Source of the DNA: Deltaproteobacteria bacterium
GTDB taxonomy: Bacteria > Desulfobacterota > Syntrophorhabdia > Syntrophorhabdales > Syntrophorhabdaceae
Assembly (NCBI GenBank): GCA_022711595.1
Contig: JAKLET010000001.1
Coordinates: 1 to 64,000 of the forward strand
Length of the DNA stretch: 64,000 bases
Direction: 5' to 3'
Part shown: positions 16,720 through 23,507 of the stretch, piece after piece
Layout: each line of letters starts with the position of its first letter
How positions within the stretch are numbered: position 1 is the stretch's first letter
The notes under the pieces: model-generated
What the model saw: only the letters and a program-made list of their open reading frames with translations
Told to the model about the DNA's origin: nothing
Database searches by the model: none
Position numbers and translations under genes: made by a program

Positions 16720-17715
16720 TTAACTCACAAAACTCAAATACTGCCGGTGCGCCTTCTTGGCTTGTTCTTTGTCGACGCCAAGATAATACTTGCAGGTCGT
16801 ATCAAGTCTTTCGTGGCCGAGGATCTCCTTTACATGAACTATCGGGCAGCCGTTGAAAACAAGATTAGTGGCAACGGTATGCCGGAGAATGTGAGGGGTT
16901 AATTTCTTATCTATCCGGGCAAGTTTTCTGTGCCGGTCGAAGAATCTCCAGATATCATCGCGGTGAAGTCTCGCAATGGGCCTCTTTGTTACAAATACGG
17001 CTTCATGAGAATCATCGCGAGCTTCAAGATATCTTCGCAGCCAGTCCAGGGACCTTTGGGTGAAAAATACTCGCCTCTCTTTGTTGCCTTTCCCGACTAC
17101 TTTCGCCTCCTTTCGGTTCCAGTTTATGCTCTTGCGGTTAAGCGACAAAGTTTCCCCTATTCTCATTCCGGTTCCCAGAAGCACTTCGACAAGCACCCGG
17201 AAACGGAATCCGTTCCATGTTTTTACGTTTATGGTTTTGATAAATCGTTCTATTTCTTCCTTGGTTAAAAAGATTACCTCTCTTCTGTATCGTTTTGGAG
17301 GCCGAATTTGCTTCGGAGCTAAAGTGGAAAGCTTCAAAAAGTTCTGACAGTAGGATAGAAAGCTTCTCATAGCATAAACCACGCTTGAGATCCTGGCTTC
17401 GCTGGCTCCCCTATCCATCATAACTTTTTTAAGATGAAGGAAGTCCTGGACGTCAAGATCTTCGACGGGCTTATTCTCTATGTCGCGCATGAAGCATCGG
17501 ATGGAATCTCTGTATTTAATAATCGTCTGTGGAGAGAAGTTCAACTCGTATCTCGCATACTCTAGGAAGTCTTCCATGAGGTCGGCGATTGTCGGATTTC
17601 GCCGCGCGTCTATTCCCTGGTCCGTCCTGCTTTCTAGGGTGGTTTTTTGTTGGTTAAAGCGTGTGTCTGTGCCGTAGAATGCCTTTCTTTCTACGGCGCT
17701 TTTTTGGGTTTTCAT
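16720..17715 (-). CDS. Tyrosine recombinase, second of a related pair
   Basis: 331 residues from the ATG at 17715 (a TTG two codons upstream is possible; no good SD). The N-terminal core-binding domain (FSPQTIIKYRDSIRCFMRDIENKPVEDL) and catalytic residues R (GTGMRIGETLSL), K (GKGNKERRVFF), HxxR (HILRHTVATNL), H (LGHERLDTT) and Y (CKYYLG) are all present. It shares domain order and many motifs with the recombinase at 7248-8273, in inverted orientation around the methyltransferase/PLD cluster. An imperfect 11-6-11 palindrome lies immediately upstream of its start. Confidence 0.9.
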   Translation of the reverse strand: MKTQKSAVERKAFYGTDTRFNQQKTTLESRTDQGIDARRNPTIADLMEDFLEYARYELNFSPQTIIKYRDSIRCFMRDIENKPVEDLDVQDFLHLKKVMMDRGASEARISSVVYAMRSFLSYCQNFLKLSTLAPKQIRPPKRYRREVIFLTKEEIERFIKTINVKTWNGFRFRVLVEVLLGTGMRIGETLSLNRKSINWNRKEAKVVGKGNKERRVFFTQRSLDWLRRYLEARDDSHEAVFVTKRPIARLHRDDIWRFFDRHRKLARIDKKLTPHILRHTVATNLVFNGCPIVHVKEILGHERLDTTCKYYLGVDKEQAKKAHRQYLSFVS

Positions 17716-17721
17716 AAACAA

Positions 17722-17749
17722 AAAACTGCAACCAAATAGTTACAGTTTT
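17722..17749. repeat. dif-like 11-6-11 palindrome beside recombinase gene
   Basis: AAAACTGCAAC (17722-17732), six-base spacer CAAATA, then GTTACAGTTTT (17739-17749). The arms match at 10 of 11 positions when inverted. Xer-type core sites have this geometry. It sits 7 bp before the start codon, so it may be a recombination core or an operator. No second copy was found by eye near the other recombinase. Confidence 0.45.
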
Positions 17750-18209
17750 GCTCTCAATTTTTTGTGATTAGTCCTGAGTCTATGCATACCCTTGTACAAG
17801 AGATATGACTACCAATTATTTGGCTTGGTTAAGCCGTTGCTGTTCCTATTGGCGAACCAATAAGTCGACCAGCTGGTCTTGACCACACTGCTCCATTTCC
17901 AACTATGAGGAAGGAAATGTTTTTGCGAGCAATGCTCTAGGTCAAAATCGGTATCTCCCTAGAAAGGAGGTGTTTGAGAACGGGCGTAAACACGGACTTT
18001 ATCGCTTAAAATAGAGATTTTTTGTCTGTAACGATTTGGGCAAAATTAATTATGAATTATTAAAGGTCTTTCTAGTGTATTATAGGTTTTCCAGATAGCA
18101 AAGGTGGTGTTTGTTGGCGTGGTAGACACAATTTTTAGATGGCAATATTTTCAAAGAAGAACAGAATCCGGATTGTTGTCGTTTCTTGTAATATACAGAA
18201 AAAGTATAT
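17750..18209. other. Non-coding region with an orphan Shine-Dalgarno hairpin
   Basis: About 460 bp with no supported gene. CTCCCTAGAAAGGAGGTG (about 17955-17972) is a near-perfect Shine-Dalgarno whose GGAG can pair with the CTCC just upstream. It matches the leaders of the small genes at 37188 and 37663. Only an 11-codon frame follows (TTG near 17975), so it may be the remnant of a lost gene. Confidence 0.4.
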
Positions 18210-18830
18210 TTAGGGAATCATTGCTTCATTAACCTTTTCTCGGATGTTTTGTTTCACCTCATCCCAATCCGCTTCTTGAATCATTTTCGGCAGCGGTTCA
18301 TTTTCAGCATCTTCGAAATATGTAAGGCTCTTGAGGATATGAAGCTTATTGTAATTTATATCTTTGTATTTTTGTTCAAAAAATCCGATGAGATTTTCAA
18401 GTGTGTATTTTTTGAGCAGAAAATATATGTCAATGAAGTCTTTCTTGCTTCCCCTAGATGAAGCCGCATCAATCTTCATTGCCGCAATATCGCGTTCGTC
18501 AGCCAATTTCACTCCTTCAAAATCAACCAAGGGATAAAGAAGTGAATACTTATATCGAAGAAAACTCACTTTGACTTCATCAAGCGTTGCATTGATAGTC
18601 CCATCTTCTTCTCCGACAATCTCCAGTCTTCCGAGAGAGGATAACTTTTCTTTTGCAGCAGCGTTTGAAAAATCATTTTGAGAAAACCAATCCAGATCGA
18701 TTGATTCACGATGTCCAAGCTGAATAGCAAGAGCAGTGCCGCCCCCAAGGTAAAAACTATCCGAAAGACCGCTCTGGGCTATCTTTTCCAGAACAAGCTT
18801 TGTTTTGTTGTTGATTGACTGATTGAACAT
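18210..18830 (-). CDS. AbiEii/AbiGii-type nucleotidyltransferase toxin
   Basis: 206 residues. The polymerase-beta-like core FYLGGGTALAIQLGHRESIDLDWF (about residues 26-49) carries the GG and DxD-type metal-binding pattern of AbiEii nucleotidyltransferases. KKDFIDIYFLLKKY (about 130-143) is the second family signature. Known members act as toxins that modify tRNA or other targets during phage infection. The start lies inside the 3' end of the DUF6922 gene (52-bp overlap), the usual antitoxin-toxin order. Length is a little short for the family. Confidence 0.85.
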   Translation of the reverse strand: MFNQSINNKTKLVLEKIAQSGLSDSFYLGGGTALAIQLGHRESIDLDWFSQNDFSNAAAKEKLSSLGRLEIVGEEDGTINATLDEVKVSFLRYKYSLLYPLVDFEGVKLADERDIAAMKIDAASSRGSKKDFIDIYFLLKKYTLENLIGFFEQKYKDINYNKLHILKSLTYFEDAENEPLPKMIQEADWDEVKQNIREKVNEAMIP

Positions 18831-19063
18831 TTATTTGGATCAAGATTAAAATATTGGCACCAGAAAACGAGGGACTTCTTGTTAAGGTTCCTGCTTTCGA
18901 GTATTACGCTTATTATCTTCTTGTTTCCATATAGCTCCAGAGCCCTTTGAAAATCGTTCTCATCGCCAAAGTTGAGGACCCTTTCAATTATGAATTTGCT
19001 GTTGGCTCTTTCATCAACTTGTTCCACATCCCAGAAGAGCGTTCTTTTGAATGAATTAGGCAT
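18779..19063 (-). CDS. DUF6922-type antitoxin-like protein
   Basis: 94 residues. MPNSFKRTLFWDV, then FIIERVLNFGDENDFQRALELYGNKKI and the closing NKKSLVFWCQYFNLD match the short DUF6922 proteins found directly upstream of AbiEii nucleotidyltransferases. It overlaps the toxin gene, suggesting translational coupling. Function as antitoxin is inferred from this arrangement. Confidence 0.75.
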   Translation of the reverse strand: MPNSFKRTLFWDVEQVDERANSKFIIERVLNFGDENDFQRALELYGNKKIISVILESRNLNKKSLVFWCQYFNLDPNKCSISQSTTKQSLFWKR

Positions 19064-19233
19064 TGCGATGAATCATATTAATTATGTATGCTTTTGATAT
19101 TTTCAATGATTGTTTAAAGCGTTTACCAGTTATCTCAAGAGGTTATATCTCAATTATATCATTAATATGCGAACCGGTCAAAACTCCTGATTCCTTAGAA
19201 AGACTGGTTTTACCGAGATAAAATGTTCCGGAT

Positions 19234-19959
19234 TTATTTTAATGATAGATAGGCCTCTATCACTGACCGGACGTATTGCTCTGCGGAATGTTTCAGATTT
19301 TTCTCGCCTTGAGCAAGAGCATATCCCGATAGAATAATGCCATAAACAATATTTATGCCAACAGCCAACAAAAACTTAATATCCTTATTTGACCCATAGA
19401 AATAAATCGCCAGAAGAATAGCAATGCCCGATATCGATAGGATGAGCCCCCAATGCCAGGAGCCCAAGAAATTCCTATAAAAGCCGTATTCCATATTATG
19501 AATTTCCCATAATCTCCCCATTTTCTTCGTTGCTCGTATCTTCTCTCGTATGGAATCAAAGGCGTCATTAATCACTCGATCCGCGTCTTTGGGTCTTGCG
19601 CTTTCCTCTTCTTTTGAACACAATTGTATTTTAAAATCCTTCTTGATCTTATTATGGATGATCACTTTCTTTTGATCTGATAGGTTCACATCGGACCATC
19701 TAAGAAACCTTGTGGATGGAGCCCCTCCCCACTTTGTATACATCTTCTGCTGTAAATCCACACCACCGTGACGTAATAACATTGACAGTCCATAGCTTAA
19801 GACAATACTAATGAAGGCGCTGCCAAGGATTGAGGTTAGCCAATTGAAATAATCAAGACCCACAGCACCGATAGTGATTAAGACGGGAAGGCACAACAAA
19901 AGACCAGGAATTATCCTCGCTCTTATTTCATATTTATCTATTTTGTCTGTGATGCCCAT
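19234..19959 (-). CDS. Four-helix membrane protein, candidate effector
   Basis: 241 residues from the ATG at 19959 behind AAGGATG. Two hydrophobic helices near the N-terminus (about 15-36 and 39-62) follow the charged lead DKIDKYEIRARIIPG. A soluble central part (about 65-160) precedes two more helices (about 168-190 and 194-215). No catalytic motif is visible. It is the last gene of the LexA-led operon, 3 bp after the metallo-beta-lactamase/sensor gene. Position and topology are like those of membrane-disrupting effectors in nucleotide-signalling defence systems, but that role is only inferred. Confidence 0.65.
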   Translation of the reverse strand: MGITDKIDKYEIRARIIPGLLLCLPVLITIGAVGLDYFNWLTSILGSAFISIVLSYGLSMLLRHGGVDLQQKMYTKWGGAPSTRFLRWSDVNLSDQKKVIIHNKIKKDFKIQLCSKEEESARPKDADRVINDAFDSIREKIRATKKMGRLWEIHNMEYGFYRNFLGSWHWGLILSISGIAILLAIYFYGSNKDIKFLLAVGINIVYGIILSGYALAQGEKNLKHSAEQYVRSVIEAYLSLK

Positions 19960-19962
19960 AAC

Positions 19963-21321
19963 TCAATCATCCTTAAAACCGTTTACGACGAATATTTTTG
20001 TCACGTCAAATCCCTTTTTCGTATTTCTCACTCTGCATCTAAGCAAATGCCTACCTTCATAGGCAACAGCCCGGTGAAATTCAAATTTATTTCCTTTCTC
20101 ATTGTCTCCTTTGTAATATATTTCCTGATGTTCGTGAAAAGAATTTATTCCACCATTCGATACTTCCCAATAAGTGTTGACTGAGGAAACGGGATCTGTC
20201 AGACCGCCATGACCTATTATGGAAAAATCTAAACTCCCCCCTATAGGAAACATGCCTCCATCTATCCCTTTGTAAAGATTTCCCTTGTAATTAAGCTGAC
20301 ACCGGATGTCAAATGAAACTGACGACTTATCTACAGGTTTGAATCTTGCGGGAATCACACTCCATCTCCCAAACTTATCAATAAAACCGCAGAAACTGCC
20401 CTTTTCTTGAGTTGTATATACCTGACCGTGGGTCGCTTTGGCTTTGTATATCTGTAAGGCCTCTTTATTCGGATGCCTGGCCGATTCGTAGTCTCCGCAA
20501 GGTATCAGAACGATTGACGGGTCAATATAATCAATTGATTCCACATAGGTAGTATCAGGATTGGCTTCCACATCAATTGTGTCGTTGAGATTTTCATCAG
20601 TAAAGAAAGAGCGTGAGCCATGATGACTGGCAACTAGAATATTGGATTTCAGGAAACCATCCTGGTTAAAGTTTGGAACAATCTTTTCCTGCCAAGCTTT
20701 CCAGTCAGAATCGCTGGGCAGCAAGATTGATCTACCTGCGTATTTCACTAGTAGCACTATTGAATTTGTGTGCTGTATCTTGGCTTCAAGTACTTCTCTC
20801 AATTGTTTTGATCTATCTTTATCACTGAATTCTTCCGAAGAGCACAAACAGTAGACCTGAGATCCTCCGAATTCAAAAAATGATTTTCGGGAAGGGAGGG
20901 GCACTATTACGGCACTGTCTCCATATTTTTTTATAAGATCAAGCCTGAGCCGCATGTAATATTTGTAATCGTCATCTTGAGTAGTTGCCCCGGTCTCTCC
21001 AGAATCCCATATTGATTTGATGTCAAAGACCGCTCTTACTTCCTTTAAACCCCTATAGTGATCTTGATCGCGATGCGAATTAACAAAAATATCTATCCAC
21101 TGGGTTTTCTTTTGTTCTTCCTTGCTGTAGCGTAGCGGTATGTTAGCCTTAAGATAATTGATTATCCAGTTCTTATTATCCTGAGTGATATTGCAATCAT
21201 AAAGCATGGTGGTTTGATCAGGGTAGATCAGTAATACCATTAAACCCTCACCAACGTTCAGGAGATGGAACATAAGAGGAACACTTCCTGATTCTGCGTA
21301 GTAACTGAGTGGTCTAGTCAT
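19963..21321 (-). CDS. ComEC-type metallo-beta-lactamase with C-terminal sensor-like domain
   Basis: 452 residues. The N-terminal MBL fold starts at FHLLNVGEGLMVLL and has the metal motif NSHRDQDHY (HxDxDH, about residue 107), PSDSD (about 205) and SHHGSR (about 230). The C-terminal 120 residues (YWEVSNGG ... EGRHLLRCRVRN ... KIFVVNGF) resemble the AGS-C sensor domain described at the end of SMODS/nucleotide-cyclase defence enzymes; this match is by pattern only. No transmembrane helix is present, unlike ComEC. A second MBL gene precedes it and a membrane protein follows. Possible nuclease or nucleotide hydrolase gated by a ligand. Confidence 0.7.
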   Translation of the reverse strand: MTRPLSYYAESGSVPLMFHLLNVGEGLMVLLIYPDQTTMLYDCNITQDNKNWIINYLKANIPLRYSKEEQKKTQWIDIFVNSHRDQDHYRGLKEVRAVFDIKSIWDSGETGATTQDDDYKYYMRLRLDLIKKYGDSAVIVPLPSRKSFFEFGGSQVYCLCSSEEFSDKDRSKQLREVLEAKIQHTNSIVLLVKYAGRSILLPSDSDWKAWQEKIVPNFNQDGFLKSNILVASHHGSRSFFTDENLNDTIDVEANPDTTYVESIDYIDPSIVLIPCGDYESARHPNKEALQIYKAKATHGQVYTTQEKGSFCGFIDKFGRWSVIPARFKPVDKSSVSFDIRCQLNYKGNLYKGIDGGMFPIGGSLDFSIIGHGGLTDPVSSVNTYWEVSNGGINSFHEHQEIYYKGDNEKGNKFEFHRAVAYEGRHLLRCRVRNTKKGFDVTKIFVVNGFKDD

Positions 21322-21368
21322 ATAATTCCGCAGGCACTTTCCAATAATCTCTTCTTGAGATTATTTGT

Positions 21369-22421
21369 TTATTCCTCAACATAATCATGAAAAGGCTCTG
21401 GAGAGGCAGCCCCCCATCCTCGAATATTCCCATTAAAATGATGAAGACGTGAGTTTCCTTTTGTCACGTAGACGTTCATATCATGCTTTTTCAACGCATT
21501 AGTAAGCTTTTTGGCTGGATGTTTTTTGGATTCCTTTGCCGCTGAAATATACGCTGTACTTGCTTTAATTCTCTTGAGCACACTACTGCTCAGATTCCGT
21601 TTGCTCCCGTGATGTGGCACATCAAAAAACTGCAAATCAGTTAACGCGATGCCTATGCCTTCAGCATAATCGGCGGCCAGATGCAAGCCGGTTTTACCAG
21701 CATCCCCGGTAAATAATAATTTGTGGCCTTCGATATTGAATAATATAATCGCGCTAGTATTGTTTTCCGGCGAAGTAGTATCCTCGTCGTCATCAAGAAG
21801 ATCGATGTAGGGGTTGTCTTTAATCCATTGAATCGCTTCGTCGACAATCTTCTTTACTGGTTCCCAAAAAGATAATTCTTTTGCTGGTTCAGGAGTCCCT
21901 CGAAAATGAGGTAATAATTCTTCGTAGAAAGCCTTTGAGGGTCCCAGAACATGCATGACCTTATTAAAATCCGTAAGACCTTGAAAAGGCTCGTAAATAG
22001 GAATTCCTTTTCTTGTAGCAAGAGTTTCAAGATCGCTTGCACCCTGTAAAGACCTTTCCAATTTATCTTCAAGTCCAGACGCTGTTATCCTGCCATTTTT
22101 GAACAGATTTCTAATCTCCGCCGCGTGATCCCAAGGTTTATGCATCACAAGATTATTTACTTCCATCTTATCCAATATCACTTTTAATCCCGATGCATGA
22201 TCCATATCAGGATGAGTTGAAATGACTATGTCAACTATATTGGTGTCATAAAATTGGTTTATGTGTTTAACTAATTGCTCCCCTGAATCTTCAAATCCAG
22301 CATCGATAATTACAACTTCCTGCTCAGACCGTGGACCGTAGAGATTACCAAAACGCAGGGCAATTGCATCGCCACTTCGCTCTCCATCACCGACTGGTAT
22401 GTAATCTATCTCGAATGCCAT
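21369..22421 (-). CDS. ComEC/Rec2-type metallo-beta-lactamase protein
   Basis: 350 residues. MBL motifs: VIIDAGF, STHPDMDHASGL (HxDxDH, about residue 67), LLFTGDAGKTGL (about 235) and DVPHHGSKRN (about 265). An acidic insert (LLDDDEDTTSPENN) precedes the second metal motif. There are no membrane helices, so it is a soluble paralogue of the ComEC catalytic domain. It follows DUF2188 by 11 bp and precedes the MBL/sensor gene by 47 bp, so two different MBL enzymes are co-expressed. Substrate unknown; related folds cut DNA, RNA or cyclic nucleotides. Confidence 0.8.
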   Translation of the reverse strand: MAFEIDYIPVGDGERSGDAIALRFGNLYGPRSEQEVVIIDAGFEDSGEQLVKHINQFYDTNIVDIVISTHPDMDHASGLKVILDKMEVNNLVMHKPWDHAAEIRNLFKNGRITASGLEDKLERSLQGASDLETLATRKGIPIYEPFQGLTDFNKVMHVLGPSKAFYEELLPHFRGTPEPAKELSFWEPVKKIVDEAIQWIKDNPYIDLLDDDEDTTSPENNTSAIILFNIEGHKLLFTGDAGKTGLHLAADYAEGIGIALTDLQFFDVPHHGSKRNLSSSVLKRIKASTAYISAAKESKKHPAKKLTNALKKHDMNVYVTKGNSRLHHFNGNIRGWGAASPEPFHDYVEE

Positions 22422-22432
22422 ATATTCTTGTC

Positions 22433-22666
22433 CTAATGTTTATTATCTTTAGGCGGATTGGGATCTTTGCCATAACTGTCTTTGTCCTGAATCCTGCCAT
22501 CCTTGCCATGAATTACATGCTCAACGTGGTCCTTCTTGGCCTGGGTAGCTGCCTTCTGCATGGCATTTGATTTTGTGTTATGAGTCGAAAGCGGTGTTTT
22601 ATTTCCTTCTTGCTTCACAGCCCATTTGTTCCCAGCAGGAACGGTATGAATGTTTTTGTTTCTCAT
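22433..22666 (-). CDS. DUF2188 protein
   Basis: 77 residues. HTVPAGNKWAVKQEGN near the start and VIHGKDGRIQDKDSYGKDP near the end are the two halves of the DUF2188 family. The ATG at 22666 follows AAGGGGG. Function of the family is unknown; it is common on mobile elements. Here it is the second gene of the LexA-led operon (12-bp gap). Confidence 0.85.
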   Translation of the reverse strand: MRNKNIHTVPAGNKWAVKQEGNKTPLSTHNTKSNAMQKAATQAKKDHVEHVIHGKDGRIQDKDSYGKDPNPPKDNKH

Positions 22667-22678
22667 AATATTGCCCCC

Positions 22679-23305
22679 TTATTCAAAATTGGAAATTGCC
22701 GTCACGACAACTCCCTGAATCTCAAAATTACTTGTTAGAATAATTGGCTGATGTTTTTTGTTGGATGATCTCGGCTTAAGAATTACGGCGCTTTTCTTTC
22801 GATGAAATTCCTTTATAGTTGCCTCATCGTCAATAAGGGCAACTACGATGTCGCCATCATTCGCGCTCTGTTGTCGCCGGACCAATACAAAATCGCCATC
22901 ATCAATACCCGCTTCGTTCATCGAGTCGCCTATTGCTCTAAGGAAGAAATATCTTGATCCTGGATGTGCAAGCTTTGTCGAAACAGGAAGCATTGCTTCT
23001 ATATTTTCCTCCGCAAGTATCGGCAGTCCACACGCCACTCTTCCGACAAGCGGAATATTCACCGTGCGTTCATGGTAAACATCATTTTCGGAACCTCTGA
23101 TTAGCTGTATTTCCCCATCTGGTCTTTTTTTCAGAAAACCTTTTTTTATTAAGCTATCGATAATCAAGGTCGCGGAGCGAGGGGACTTGTATCCCAAAGA
23201 AGCCATCAATTCTCGCATTGAAGGGATTTTGCCGCGATGCATAAAGTAGTTCCTGATGCTCTTGAGCGCTTCTGATTCTTTTGGTTTAAGTTTGTCGTCA
23301 ATCAT
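22679..23305 (-). CDS. lexA: LexA-type S24 repressor
   Basis: 208 residues if translated from the ATG at 23305. The winged-helix domain (SEALKSIRNYFMHRGKIPSMREL ... KSPRSATLIIDSLIKKGFL) is followed by an S24 peptidase domain with cleavage site VACGLP (Cys-Gly), catalytic Ser in GDSMNEAGIDDGD and Lys in ATIKEF. This is the complete LexA layout for RecA-stimulated self-cleavage. A strong promoter places the transcript start within 1-3 nt of this ATG, so translation may be leaderless; an ATG at 23314 would lie inside the -10 element. It is the first gene of a five-gene operon and overlaps its own presumed operator, so the operon is probably SOS-inducible. Confidence 0.88.
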   Translation of the reverse strand: MIDDKLKPKESEALKSIRNYFMHRGKIPSMRELMASLGYKSPRSATLIIDSLIKKGFLKKRPDGEIQLIRGSENDVYHERTVNIPLVGRVACGLPILAEENIEAMLPVSTKLAHPGSRYFFLRAIGDSMNEAGIDDGDFVLVRRQQSANDGDIVVALIDDEATIKEFHRKKSAVILKPRSSNKKHQPIILTSNFEIQGVVVTAISNFE

Positions 23306-23343
23306 TATACACAAGTATACAGCACGTATAATGCAGTTGTCAA
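23306..23343 (-). promoter_or_regulatory. lexA operon promoter with overlapping operator
   Basis: On the minus strand: -35 TTGACA (23343-23338), 18-bp spacer, -10 TATACT (23319-23314). The perfect inverted repeat TATAC-TTGT-GTATA (23319-23306) covers the -10 element and start point, a natural site for repression by the LexA-type product. Confidence 0.75.
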
Positions 23344-23507
23344 GTCCGGGTTATTGCATAAGAAAACTATTTGTAGAGAAAATCATCTTGTTGAGACTGG
23401 GATTAGCATTCACTGTCCTCTGATGATCTATTGGATTAATTCGAAAAGAGTCAGGGTCAAAAAACAACCGGAAGAGAGTCTCTTTATGCATTTCGAGCGA
23501 GTCCGTG

